NCBI GenBank assembly: GCA_963555705.1
Contig: OY743184.1
Location: 24,712,859 to 24,776,858 of the forward strand
DNA length: 64,000 nucleotides
Reading direction: 5' to 3'
Source: Ligustrum vulgare
Lineage: Eukaryota; Streptophyta; Magnoliopsida; Lamiales; Oleaceae
This document shows, piece after piece, positions 11,152-22,119 of the stretch. Under the pieces are notes generated by a model. It did not search any database, had not been told where the DNA came from, and worked only from the letters and a program-made list of their open reading frames with translations. Within the stretch, counting starts at the first letter, position 1, and each line of letters begins with the position of its first letter. Both the position numbers and the translations under genes were made by a program.

Positions 11152-11868
11152 TGATGAGATTGGAAGCGCGGAAGAAACGCCGGAAAGTTCCGAACTCAGG
11201 TTGTGGTTGGACGGATGAATCATGACCCGATATTCATGACGCGATGGCTCGACGATGCGGAATAAAGAACACGACTTTCGAAACGCCACAAGGATTTGCC
11301 CAATTTCCTTGATAAGTCTCTGATTTGAACGCCACAAATATTTTCAAGAAATATTTGATAAGTTAAATATTTGAATGCCACAAGAAATATTCTTGATAAG
11401 TTCAAAAAAATACAGGAATCCACCTATATCATTTATTGAATCCTCAATAAAAACTGTTTTATATCAAAATCAAAGTCTGAATTACAATGAATGGAAAGGA
11501 ATATAAATAAGTAAAATAACCTAGCTGCTAATTGACTCAAAATAGAATTTTAATTAGACTAAAATTCTAAAATAGACAAACAAATAATTAAAATCAAAAT
11601 TTAACCTAAAAATACGCAAAAACTCCTAATTTACGTCTGCATAATTGACTTGCTGTTTTGAAGCCCCAAATGATGGAATTTGGCCATAAAAGCAGTCGGC
11701 TCAAGGGCTTTAGCCCATGCGTTTTGCTTAGTGGCCCATTTCTACTCGAAAAACACATATTATGCATCTAATTCCGACATGGTTGACTGGATTGCACTTT
11801 TATTTGGCTTGAATATTTAACTTTTTCCGTCAAGATGACTCCGATTTTCGAGGGTCCGGAACACATCA
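11152..11868 (-). repeat. 3' LTR of element C
   Basis: 717 bp, TGATGAGATTGGAAGCGCGG at the plus-strand left and GGAACACATCA at the right. A minus-strand purine run AAAGAAGGAAGGTA next to 11869 serves as the likely polypurine tract. Confidence 0.88.
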
Positions 11869-11908
11869 TACCTTCCTTCTTTAGGATGATTCGCCCCGAA
11901 TCATAGCT

Positions 11909-12172
11909 TTATTCCTGTTGTTTCACTTCACCTCCTGGATCAAACGGAGAATTATTGCTTCCATGCCAGAGGGATGGCCAATAGTATCCTGTAACTTGGG
12001 TTACATGAATGGATTGAAGTAGAAACTCCTGTGGGCATTGGTGGTGTTGCCCAAATTTCCAAGCACATTTAACCTGCAAGACAAAATTAAATAAAGCGGG
12101 GAGGGAAATGTTAGGTTCATGAGGTACAAGGTATGGATCCTTGTATTCATGAATTATCACCGTCAATTCCAC
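11909..12172 (-). pseudogene. Gypsy protease-RT linker remnant in element C
   Basis: The first codons, ELTVIIHEYKDPYLVPHEP and the LPALFNFVLQ that follows, resemble the linker between protease and RT in plant Ty3/gypsy polyproteins. No RT motif follows; the rest of the 87 codons is unrecognisable. Confidence 0.45.
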
Positions 12173-12180
12173 CTTTTGAA

Positions 12181-13017
12181 CTACGGGCCCTTCTCTTCAC
12201 CTCGTTCTCCTTTTGCAACTTCTTGCTCGCCCCCCTCCATCTCTTTTCTCTCAAGCTCGGTTACTTCCTCTAACTCAAGATTTTCTAGTTCATCCACCTC
12301 TTCAATTTTTTTTCTTTCAAATTCAACATCTTCTACCTCCACATTCGTATCACCATGTTCGCACACTACCTCATCACTATCAAAATGTGGATTTTTCAAT
12401 TCAAAGTTCAAATGTTGAACTTCTACACCAACTTTCATTTCATTCCTCTTATCATCAACAATTTCATTCCTAATCAATTCCTCATCAAATTTTGGAGTTT
12501 GTTTACTTGTTTTTAATTTCAACTCTCCCTCCTTCTTATCAATATCCTTATCCCCACGATGCCTCCTATTACACCACTTTTCACTCTCCTTCCTTACCCT
12601 TCGTGAATCTTCTAGTGCTTCTTCTAATGTCAACCCATACAGTGCGCATGCTTCCCCTTTCTTAAGGAATTTGTATATGTGCATACTCTTATCATAATCA
12701 GCCTCCCTCCTACGTCTGCAAGGTTTTCCCAATAAAATATGATAAAACTTCAATGGCACTACATCAAACCATACATCCTCACTATACCTTCCCTGGGTGA
12801 TAGGCACTAGAACTTGTTTTGTTACTTTGAAATCCTCAAACTCCCTCATCCACGTCATCCTATAAGGTTTATAGTGTGGTTCTAGGGGCAATCCTAATTT
12901 TTCAACCACGGTGCTACTAACGAAATTAGTAAAACACTTTCCATCAATTGCCAAACTGCACCCCTTATGATCCACATAACACTTAGTTTGGAATAAAGAG
13001 TTCGGATCATAATCCAT
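12181..13017 (-). CDS. retropepsin-like ORF with charged tail (element C)
   Basis: 278 codons, open. Residues about 15-115 match the Gypsy protease fold region: CSLAIDGKCFTNFVSSTVVE, where the catalytic triplet position reads D-G-K and not D-S/T-G, then KVTKQVLVPITQGRY and VVPLKFYHILLGKP, the hydrophobic-G motif ending the domain. Residues about 120-278 are very rich in Glu and Lys. This is the only substantial ORF of the element. Because the active-site triplet is degenerate, activity is doubtful. It may be a relic of a larger Gypsy polyprotein or a retained non-enzymatic protein; I cannot tell which. Confidence 0.7.
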   Translation of the reverse strand: MDYDPNSLFQTKCYVDHKGCSLAIDGKCFTNFVSSTVVEKLGLPLEPHYKPYRMTWMREFEDFKVTKQVLVPITQGRYSEDVWFDVVPLKFYHILLGKPCRRRREADYDKSMHIYKFLKKGEACALYGLTLEEALEDSRRVRKESEKWCNRRHRGDKDIDKKEGELKLKTSKQTPKFDEELIRNEIVDDKRNEMKVGVEVQHLNFELKNPHFDSDEVVCEHGDTNVEVEDVEFERKKIEEVDELENLELEEVTELERKEMEGGEQEVAKGERGEEKGP

Positions 13018-13484
13018 TCCTTATGTGATGTTAAAAAAAATCAAGAATGAAGAGGATTTAGACATCAAATAGCAAGAACAACTTTTATTGACTTGGAAGA
13101 AAATGAATATCAAGAATTTTAAAGAAACTCAAGAAACTGGTTCTTGAATTTGGAATAACTCTTTTTTTTTTTTTTAATAATGAATTTTCGGAATTAAATA
13201 AAAAAATTAAAAAAATAATTTTTTTTTAATAAATCCGAAAATTCGACACGAACGCAATAAAACAAACGGAACAGGATTTGGATAAGAATCGAATAAAACA
13301 AACACTTTGGAATTTTTGTTGGATTTTTATATGGATCAAAAACTGAAAAATTTTACTGACACGAAGAACAGGAAAACTCAAAAAATTGAAAACAAAACAC
13401 TCAACAAGATATGGATGATTTTCATGGGACTCGATGATAAACATAAAAATCAAACTGGATAGAAAAACCTGAATTCAGAGTCCA
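13018..13484 (-). other. 5' untranslated leader of element C
   Basis: About 470 bp of AT-rich DNA between primer site and ORF, including a poly-T/A tract at 13153-13235. No convincing ORF. Confidence 0.5.
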
Positions 13485-13496
13485 GCTCTGATACCA
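13485..13496 (-). other. primer binding site of element C
   Basis: TGGTATCAGAGC on the minus strand, matching the initiator-Met tRNA 3' end, two bases from the LTR edge at 13499. Confidence 0.9.
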
Positions 13497-13498
13497 GA

Positions 13499-14222
13499 TG
13501 ATGAGATTCGAAGCGCGGAAGAAACGCCGAAAAGTTCCGAACTCAGGTTGTGGTTGGACGGATGAATCATGACCTGATATTCACGACGCGATGGCTCGAC
13601 GATGCGGAATAAAGAACCACGACTTTCGAAACGCCACAAGGATTTGCCCAATTTCCTTGATAAGTCTCTGATTTGTACGCCACAAATATTTTCAAGAAAT
13701 ATTTGATAAGTTCAATATTTGAACTCCACAAGAAATATTCTTGATAAGTTCGAAAAAACATAGGAATCCACCTATATCATTTATTGAATCCTCAATAAAA
13801 ACTGTTTTATATCAAAATCAAAGTCTGAATTACAATGAATGGAAAGGAATATAAATAAGTAAAATAACCTAGCCGCTAATTGACTCAAAATAGAATTCTA
13901 ATTAGACTAAAATTCTAATATACGAAAACAAATAATTAAAAACAAAATTTAACCTAAAAATATGCAAAAACCCTAATTTACGTCTGCATAATTGACTTGC
14001 TTTTTTGAAGCCCCAAATGATGGAATTTGGCCATAAAATCAGTCGGCTCAAGGGTTTTAGCCCATGAGTTTTGCTTAGTGGCTCATTTCTACTCGAAAAA
14101 CACATATTATGCATCTAATTCCGACATGGTTGACTGGATTGCACTTTTATTTGGCTTGAATATTTAACTTTTTTCCGTCAAGCCTGCTATGACTCCGATT
14201 GTCGAGAGTCTGGAACACATCA
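13499..14222 (-). repeat. 5' LTR of element C
   Basis: 724 bp, direct repeat of 11152-11868 with scattered substitutions and small indels (for example an extra AGCCTGCT segment near 14180). Confidence 0.88.
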
Positions 14223-14226
14223 GGCC

Positions 14227-14945
14227 CCTCTTAATCCCTTCCCTGTTCGCTTTTCAAATTTGTTATTCCCATTATTATGAACCACGTAATTCTCTTGAAC
14301 AACATGACCAACCTGCTGCTTAATTCGAGCCTCTTCCTGAACCAGCTTATTGGTCAATTCATTCATATTCCGCGTATCCTTAATCGTGTTATAATGAATT
14401 TGAAAAGGACCATACTGTTGAGGCAACGAGTTTAGGATAAATTGGACTTGGAACGAATCAGCCACTGTCATGCCCAATTTGCCTAATTTTGCAGCCAAAT
14501 TAGTCATGTCAAGTACATGTTGTTGCATAGTTTTGGAGCAATCAAAACGGGTTGTGCTGAGTTCAGCCATAATTTTTCCAACAACTGCTTTATCAGCAGT
14601 CTTAAAGCGTTAAGTTATGGTAGATAAGTATTCCTTAGCTATCTCTGTTTCTTTGATGGAAGATTTAATGTTGGAAGCAGTGGTCAGATGCATGAATTTC
14701 AAGCACAGTTTGTTGGCTCTATTCCAAGTATTGAAGACTTTAACTTCATCTTCTGTGGACGAAGCATTAAGATCAGCAAGTTTGTCCACAGTAAGAGCCA
14801 AATCATTATCAAGAACCCCCAAACTGAACTCGACATGCTCATTCCACTTCGAGTAGTTAGTTCCATACAATTAAGGAACGAAGTTGATATATGTATTAAG
14901 TTGAGCGGGATGTGGAACAACATTATAGAAACACGCTCACTATGT
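14227..14945 (-). pseudogene. Copia gag (UBN2-type) remnant of element B
   Basis: Two frames carry a Copia gag: LYGTNYSKWNEHVEF near 14820-14872, then ALTVDKLADLNASS and RANKLCLKFM. After a stop near 14610 come MAELSTTRFDCSKTMQQHVLDM, SFQVQFILNSLPQQYGPF and NELTNKLVQEEARIKQ. This is the nucleocapsid precursor that packages element RNA. A stop lies near 14875 upstream of the first Tyr-Gly-Thr block, and the C-terminus is cut by element C. Confidence 0.78.
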
Positions 14946-16410
14946 TTAATCTTTGAGTTATAAACACAATAAACTAATATGACTAAGGTTTATTCATAAG
15001 TGAGTAATCAAAACTAACAATCAAACAAGTATGATATCTGTAGATAGCCTACACTTGCTTAATTGGATAAATAAATCAATCATGTAACGTTTATTCTACT
15101 ATTAATGCATGGTATACATGTGGGTAATGCATACTAACAGTGATATCACTTAGTCTAACATTCATCAACATAATATGAGTCCACTGTGGTGAACATCAAC
15201 CAATAATATGAATATCACATATGACAACATTATGCATGTACTAAACTGAAACCACTGTGGTGATTATCAATTTCATATAATATGTATATTGCAGTTCGAA
15301 TGGTAATCATAACTTAGTAAAAGAATACAACATATCATTAATATTGACAAAATAATAATATTTGCCAAAAGATTGAGATTTTCAAACCTTAAGAATTGAG
15401 TAATCAATAAGTTGGAGGGTTAAATTGCAATTTGATTATACTTGTTTGGCCAATTATGAAAGATTTTAAGCTTTAAGGATTAAATTGCAATTTTTCCCAA
15501 CCTTTAGTGGCCAATTTGTTATAGTCTCAAACTTTAGGGACTAAGTTAGAAAATCTTCAAACTTTATGGGCTGAATTAGAAAATCTTTAACTTTAAAAGC
15601 CCAACTTAAATAATTTTATAAATTTAGGTGCTGATTTTATAAAATTCAAAAATTTAAGGGCCAACTTAAATTCATTTTTAACTTTAGGATTTAAACATAG
15701 TGTCTCAACAAACATAGAGGACCTAAGAGTGCAATAACTATAATGTCAAATATTGCAAAAGAAGTCCTTGGAGACTTCCAATTTTTGGCAGAGATCCTTG
15801 CCTCAAATCACAACAGCTAAGGTTTAAAACCTTAGCTGCCACCTCCGCCTGTCCGGAAGAAGCAGCCGCCTCCCTCCAGTGGCTTCCTTCGCGACTTACC
15901 TTTGCTCCTACTGGCGCTCCTTACCTATGCTGCACTGCGCCACGTACGATGTAGCGCCATTCCCAGCGCTACGCACCTCATCACTGCACGCAGCTCGCGT
16001 GCAGCCGTGCAGCGAGTTCCCGCTACCGTTGTGTCGGCTGCGGCTATGGCTCATCAGACCACCATTATTCATCCATAATCCAAATCGATCATATTTCAAT
16101 TTGCCATCAAATCCCAATTTTCAACAACCAAAATCATGATTCTTTTTGTTTTGGCAAATACATACAACCCGATTCCGAATTCAGAAAACCAATTTCAACA
16201 TTCTATCAATTTTCAATACAAATTCAATATCAAAATGATAACCATATACATAATGGAACTTAAACGAGGATGTATATACCATACTGATACACAATTTCAA
16301 TGACAAACATCAATTTTTAGTTTTTATATATATATATATATAGCCAAAATTAATATATCCCCAATCGGAATTCATAAATACACAGAACTAATTGTTATAG
16401 TCCAAGTAAA
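14946..16410 (-). other. long 5' leader of Copia element B
   Basis: About 1.45 kb between gag and the primer site without a supported gene. 15410-15690 holds degenerate tandem repeats built on words like AAACTTTAGGGACTAAGTTAG. 15830-16040 is much richer in G and C than its surroundings. 16330-16342 is a short TA run. Open frames here (for example 15879-16139) show no domain. Confidence 0.5.
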
Positions 16411-16422
16411 GCTCTGATACCA
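16411..16422 (-). other. primer binding site of Copia element B
   Basis: TGGTATCAGAGC on the minus strand, two bases from the LTR edge at 16425. Confidence 0.92.
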
Positions 16423-16424
16423 CA

Positions 16425-16861
16425 TGTAATATATAATCTTAATACGGAATATATAGATTTAAACATAATTCTATTCAGGATCCTGATCATAAAAATTAAT
16501 TACTGTAAATCATAAAACATACCAAAATCCGTAGCGATAATGTGGAAATATATGAGATCCTGTCACAGCTTTAATTGAATCCCAAACAATAATTGATCTG
16601 AAATTCGCCTTCTCTATCTTAACTAATCCTTTAATTGTGTTTCATAATTATGAACTACAATGATGGAATTTGAGTTCAATATATATAGGTAGAGAGAGGG
16701 GCCGAATTTCCTTATTGTCTTTTAATCTCAATCGTCCATGGTTGTAGTATTAATAGGAAATACTTCTAATTAAACCAGGTTTCTATTAATTCAACAGTTT
16801 ACCTAATTAAACTAGGATACGTAATATGGGCCACATAATGAGAAGATATTAATTTCTAACA
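16425..16861 (-). repeat. 5' LTR of Copia element B
   Basis: 437-bp partner of 4408-4847, followed at 16862-16866 by the TATAT duplication. Confidence 0.92.
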
Positions 16862-16866
16862 TATAT

Positions 16867-17240
16867 ATTCAGAGACTATTGGGAAGACATTGGAACAATA
16901 AAATCATTTTATGATGCTAAACTGGCTCTTTCGGACGAGGTTAATTATATTGTCTTTTCCACCTATTGCTCGCCCTCTCTTATATACTCGTATGAAATGC
17001 CTGTAGTTTTCTCAATTTCGCCAATATTTTGTTCTTTTATCGATGGATCAGATATATCATAATGTTCCTGAGCGGTCTTTACATCATTCTATGTCATGTG
17101 ACGAAATGTCAGTTCTTGATTTTCTTATGCCACCATTTACACCATTGCATTGTCGATAGATGATGCTATCGAGGAAGATGATGACGTTGATGGAGAAAAG
17201 AACAATTTTGAGGAAGAGCACAACTTTGATGAGGATGAAT
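16867..17240 (+). pseudogene. unrecognised coding-like remnant with acidic tail
   Basis: Plus-strand reading gives [20 protein letters not shown] near 16872-16932, then NVPERSLHHSMSCDEM near 17060-17110. The last part encodes an acidic C-terminus (EEDDDVDGEKNNFEEE) ending in TAG near 17240. It continues 4258-4407 across Copia B. It may be an exon of a DNA-transposon gene, considering the CACTA-like end at 19632, but I do not recognise the family and frames change. Confidence 0.35.
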
Positions 17241-17686
17241 AGCATATTTAATTAATTTACGAGGATAGATATTTATGTTGTTATTATTATATAGATATAA
17301 ATGTATTAATAGATAGCTAAAGAGCATGTTTTCCAAACTGTTTTTAAGTTTACAATCACATTTCAGTGCCAATGAGTTTTAGTTGTAGTTTGATGCAATA
17401 TTTGGAATTAGTAATATATTGGTTTATATTAGAAAATATAATTAAATTTATTTTCTGCATATTGTTATAATTTTGCATAAACAAAATAAAAATACTATAA
17501 TTTTTCTCTACAAATACTATAATTGTTGGAACAAATAAAAATCTTATCTTACAAATAAGCTTTCCCCCACAAATAAAATTTGTGTAGACAAGAAATTAAC
17601 TTACAAAGTACTTTCCACACAAACAATTATTTGTAGGAAAAACTACAATTTAGCCTACAACATCATTTGCACTCTATACTTACAAC

Positions 17687-18637
17687 TAGGGATGGACATG
17701 GTTCGGTTTGGTTTTGATTCCATTGGAACCAAACCGAACCATGAACCGATGGTTTTTTTTACCAATTGAACCAATCGATTTTTATAAAGATATGGAATCA
17801 AACCACTCGGTTCTGGTTTGGTTCCCAGTACATTACTTGAATTTTAAAATATAAAAGCAAATTATCATCACATACCATATCCACGACCACAAGTTAGTAC
17901 TTAGTAATGATTAACGAAATTCATTTACCAAAATCTAAACTAATACACAAATATCAAGTTACATCTCCATACAAAAATATTGTCTAATCACAATGATTTA
18001 AAAATGTAGACGAATGAGTCATTGATAGAGATTAATTATATCAAGCTACATGACTATGTCTTCATGCTTACCAAGAAACTATTAGTATAAAACAAACAAA
18101 ATTAATGCATGAAACACAAGATGATGCCTATAATCTCATAATACCTCTTTGAACTTCAAGCATCATATTTTAGGACGAGTTAACAAATGTCTAGATTTCA
18201 TCAACAAGGTGAGAGATATGTAATGCATGAAATCTTCCACCGAGTAAAAGGAGATGTGAGAGCCACATTGAAATATTTTCAGTTAAACAGTAAGCAAAAT
18301 CTCTGCAAGCTACATACCAAAAATGTAAAAGGAAAAATAAGAGAGGAGTAAAGAAAAATAAATTTAGATTTTTGACGGTATAAACAAGCTAAGAACTTGA
18401 TTACCAAAAGATTAGGTAAAAATAATTTTAAAAAAAAAAATTGATCTAAAAGTGGGCTTGGGCGGTTCGGTTCTTAGTTTTAGAACAAGAACCGGAACCG
18501 GAATCAAAACCGTTTGGTTCTCCATACTAAGAACCAAACCATTAATTTTTTTTTGTAAAATCGAACAAAACCGCTTGATTTGATTTGGTTCCGGTTTGGT
18601 TTGGTTTGGTTCGGTGCGGTCATTTTGTCCACCCCTA
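17687..18637. mobile_element. hAT-type MITE with GGTTCGGTT-rich ends
   Basis: Terminal inverted repeats TAGGGATGGAC and GTCCACCCCTA bound 951 bp. Flanks CTTACAAC (17679-17686) and CCTACAAC (18638-18645) match at 7 of 8 bases, the 8-bp duplication of hAT elements. Both subterminal regions are rich in GGTTCGGTTTGG words; the centre is AT-rich and non-coding. Confidence 0.82.
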
Positions 18638-19632
18638 CCTACAACCATATTGTTGAAAAAATGTGAATGAGAAATTAGTGTTCAATAGGAACTTCACGTA
18701 GTCCATATTTTTATCAATTTTAAACTAGAAACTCCTAAAATTATCGTTATTAATTAAGCAGCAAATTGTCACATTGAAACATGTGTAACTCCTTGTTAAT
18801 GGTGGAGTTACATGTTGGAGTTATCATGTAACTCCCATGATTTTTTTCTCTTCATTACAATTTAGGCTATTTATACCTCCACTATTTTACAATAAGATGA
18901 AAGTCATTGTCTATTGTCAAGACACATTTTGTTCGATGTTTTGTTCATGTTTTATTTTGTCTTTTAGGTGATTATTCATACATAAGTTCAGTTCACTGGA
19001 GGGTAACTTTGTGCCGCGTTAACTACTCGACCTCCGTTGTATCCTGGGATATAGAGGATCGAACAAACCTCAAGTACAGATTGGTGAGGGAATGAATCTG
19101 TTTTATGAAACTGTTCTCGCACAGGCCTCGGTTCCAGAGTCTAATCGAAATTATAGTTTTTAATTCTCATCAACATTTATATTACTGTGTTCCAGTTATT
19201 GTTTGTTCTTTTGTCAGTCAAATTCTGTAATTATTTTTCTACACATATTTCGTAAGCCAACCTAACATTAGAATGCGAACAATTGTGTAGGGATAAAATT
19301 TAGACGACAAATATTATTTGTCTCTACAAGATCTGTAGGTTCGGACTTCAACCATCTAAACATATTTCGTAGGTAAAATAAATATTAGTATAAAAATAAT
19401 TTCGTTAGGAAAGATCTCAGACGATGAATGATTTTCGTAGCGAAAGAGTTTGTAGGCTCGTACCTCCGCCCACAAAGGTACCAATTTTTTCGACTTATGT
19501 CTATTCCTTCGATATTTGTCACTCAAACCTCCTTACAAAATATCTTTATTTTGGGAGGCTTTTACTAAAGAAAAAGAAGTTTTCCCTATAAATTTATTTT
19601 GTATGTGAAGTAGAAAATTCTATTAGTGTTGT

Positions 19633-20284
19633 TAAAGATTCTCGCCTATTAATTTTTTTTTTTCAAAAAAATGAATTGACGAAATGTTGATATGCAAGTG
19701 AATCGTTCGTATAAAAATTAGTTTTGAAGAAATAGAATTGAAGAAGTAAACTCACGGCTTTCTTTCCACGCGAAATGAGTTCAAGTTTCCAATGCCCCCA
19801 TTTTCAACAAAATATATTGGGATTTTGCAGTTTGAATTGACTGATACGCCCTTCGATGAAGAAGGAATCCTACAGCTTTTGACTTTAGCATCAGAAACCA
19901 AATATTGCTGCCTAAACATGGCAATGATAGCTTCCACTCTCCTCTCCTGTTCAGTTCCTCCTTTAACAGCTGATTACATTCCTTTTCCACCACACGATCT
20001 TCATCACCAGCTGAAATCAAAGGTTTATATTGCATCTTCTTCTTTCTCTCAATCTTGACGAATTTCCTTTGCGTTTCTTGAAGAGTTTCATTTTATGAGC
20101 TTTGTCTTTGAGAGGAACACCCACATATGCCACAGCTAAACAATCGCAGCGCACTTAAACCAGGAGATGGGCTCGCGACTGCAAACCAGACTGCTTTTAG
20201 TTGATCGTCTCTCTTCTCTTCCTCCATTTGAATTTGATGCGCGCACATAAAAACACAAAAAAGGAGGACTTTATATAGTAACAA
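19633..20284 (-). other. coding-like stretch of unknown identity
   Basis: Minus-strand frames 20284-20093 (63 codons, possible start within it at MEEEKRDDQLK) and 20035-19752 (about 90 codons, ECNQLLKEELNRRGEWKLSL) look like ordinary protein and not low complexity. They are separated by a stop and are not continuous. I recognise no domain. Could be a first exon of a broken host gene; nothing proves it is expressed. Confidence 0.25.
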
Positions 20285-20430
20285 TTTTGATCTATTTCCC
20301 AGACAACATAAAATTTGTCCACTACCAATAAAAAATTGATAAGTGTCTAATGTTTAAAATATTGGACACTTGACAATTTTTACTGGCTCTATGAAAATCT
20401 TATGTTGTCCATGTTAGACAACAGATCAAA
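20285..20430. repeat. fold-back element
   Basis: An imperfect inverted repeat of about 145 bp. The arms read TTTGATCT, then GACAACATAA, then AAGTGTC(T/C)AAT around a TTTAAAA centre near 20358. No ORF. Probably a small MITE-like insertion. Confidence 0.6.
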
Positions 20431-21618
20431 CCTCCTTTATATAAAGAGTGTGTTTGTTATTGTTTAAAAAGAGTTTTTTCTTTAAAATAATAGTAATTTT
20501 TAAAAGAATAGATGATTGAAAAGTCAAATATTATGAGTTTTACTTTTGATGAATTGTTGAGATCGAATATTTTAAAAAAAAAAAGAAAATTTTATAGATA
20601 ATCAAACGAGGGCAAAGAGTGAAAATGCTAGAACTGTTATGTCCTTTCATTATAATTTGGTGGATCCCATGAATAGATTAAAAAATCGGTGGTTCAATGA
20701 AAATGTGTGGTTATCGTATGTTCAGTAAAAAATGAAGTTTATAAACTGGTTTACAAATCGTTCGACAGCCTATTATCAGATTTTTTTGTGTTTTTTTTTC
20801 TAGGTAAAATGTGTGATTGAAAATTGGAGAATAAAAATGTGCGTGGTTAAAAAGTAATTTGAAAAATGTGTTGTTTATAAATTGTAATCATTGCGTAAAA
20901 GAATGGTATGTAATTTATGTTTTTGAGATAAAATTGTAGTTGAAAAGTGTAAAGAGAATTTTGTAATTAAAAGTGACTTGAAAAATTGTGTAATTTATAT
21001 TTATAAACCAATTTTCATGACTTACCGAAAACATCCTAAAATCTAAAATCATGAGTCGAGTCACACACTATATTATGATCTAGCTTCTGTTCGGATAAAA
21101 AATTCAAGTTTATTTCTCCAGTTTTTTTACTGTACAAGGCAACGTGTTCCTGACATGAAAAGACTGACTATTGTCGTTTCCCAACTTTTGAATTCAAAGA
21201 GTACAACATCCTGGCCCACATTATTATGAACATTTTTTCAGTTATTTCTTTTGACTTTTCTCCTTTACAATTTGGTGGAAGTTTTCATGATTTCTCATTC
21301 TAACGACAGTAATCATTTTGGTTCATTTTGTTTTCGACCTTTTTTTTTTTTTTTGGGAAGCAAATATATGTTCATGCAAAATATAAATAAATACATAAAA
21401 ACCATGAACCAAATAAATTGAATAAAGAAAACTCGACGTAATGGTAAGCAATCAAATTCATTATCGCATTACATGACAAAGAGGTAAAAACCCACTACGC
21501 TTATTTCACCGAAATAACGTGCACACATAAGTTCAAAATAGAAATAACATAATACTTCCACATTCCTCCAATGGTGAAACTCATGCGACACCATATCGTG
21601 CACTTCAACCTCCGCATA
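20431..21618. other. AT-rich noncoding DNA with MITE-family remnants
   Basis: Contains two related segments (about 20805-20890 and 20925-21010) with the words GTGTGATTGAAAATTGGAGA and TGGTTAAAAAGTAATTTG. These recur at about 4115-4190, 31310-31390 and 52355-52430. No gene seen. A poly-T run sits at 21341-21354. Confidence 0.4.
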
Positions 21619-22119
21619 TTACATTTGTAATTCTTTCCCTGAATATGTCCCATTCAGGATGGTGTTGAGATGTTTGATTCCGAAATTCACTCCCTCCTCA
21701 CCTTCATAATCATTCAGTTCCATGGGTTGGTAATCGGGCCTCATTGCTGCCACAAACCCCGATCAAGATTGTCAGCATTGCGTAAGAAGTTATGAACCCC
21801 CATAGTCGCGAGAACTATCGATTTTTGTGCTTCAAACGCATACTTGGGCATCCTCTGTAAGATGAGAAAACGTTTTTTGAGCACGCCAAAGCTCCGTTCC
21901 ACTACATTCCTGCACTATGAGTGTATGTAGTTAAATATTTCCTCACGAGTCCTTGGTAGTCTGGCTTGCGATGACGAGGCCCTCTGGAATTCCTGTACAT
22001 GGTACCTTTCCCAAACGGTAACAGAAACCTACTACGAGGGTTCTCAATTGCTGAGTTTAGCATTCGTCATGTGACGGCACCACCAGGATGTGAGTTGCAT
22101 CCATTGCGCCAAAGCAATC
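21619..22119 (-). pseudogene. Harbinger DDE transposase, C-terminal exon
   Basis: It begins DCFGAMDATHI, carrying the first catalytic Asp, and later reads NVVERSFGVLKKRF with the catalytic Glu, then MPKYAFEAQKSIVLATMGVHNF. It ends HPEWDIFREELQM and a stop. The stretch between the first and last motifs is shortened and reads LVVGFCYRLG where the family has a D-x-G-F block, so the second catalytic Asp is gone. Frameshifts and stops occur (near 21740, 21920 and 22060). The enzyme would cut and join element ends; this copy cannot. Confidence 0.8.

Larger units (their letters stand above)
11152..14222 (-). mobile_element. non-autonomous LTR retrotransposon carrying a retropepsin ORF (element C)
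   Basis: Direct LTRs (11152-11868, 717 bp; 13499-14222, 724 bp) begin TGATGAG and end CATCA on the plus strand. The sequence GGCC occurs on both sides (11148-11151 and 14223-14226), a 4-bp duplication. A Met-tRNA primer site at 13485-13496 fixes minus orientation. The 1.63-kb interior encodes one 278-codon ORF with a Gypsy-type protease domain, then a short PR-RT linker remnant; gag, RT and integrase are absent. It sits in the Copia B gag between the UBN2 and zinc-knuckle parts. Mobilisation would have needed another element's proteins. Confidence 0.88.
4408..16861 (-). mobile_element. Ty1/copia retrotransposon with both LTRs and nested insertions (element B)
   Basis: LTRs at 4408-4847 and 16425-16861 are similar direct repeats. 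The element is flanked by a perfect 5-bp duplication TATAT (4403-4407 and 16862-16866). A Met-tRNA primer site adjoins the right LTR, so transcription runs on the minus strand. Gag, protease, integrase and RT-RNase H remnants follow in Copia order. Two later insertions, a solo LTR (5641-8706) and a small LTR element (11152-14222), inflate it to 12.45 kb. Every coding part is interrupted and RNase H is partly deleted. Confidence 0.93.
16867..19632. mobile_element. possible CACTA (En/Spm-like) remnant
   Basis: On the minus strand CACTAATAGAATTTTC starts at 19632, a CACTA-type terminus. The sequences inside (17520-17690 and 19260-19500) are full of short repeated words of the TGTAGG/CCTACA and TTCGTAGG kind, as in CACTA subterminal regions. 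The opposite terminus was not found, so this is a truncated or misassigned element. Copia B and a hAT-type MITE have inserted into it. Confidence 0.38.

Noticed and set aside
12119..12473. Ser/Phe-rich plus-strand ORFs
   Set aside because: They are the antisense of the Glu/Lys-rich tail of the retropepsin ORF in element C.
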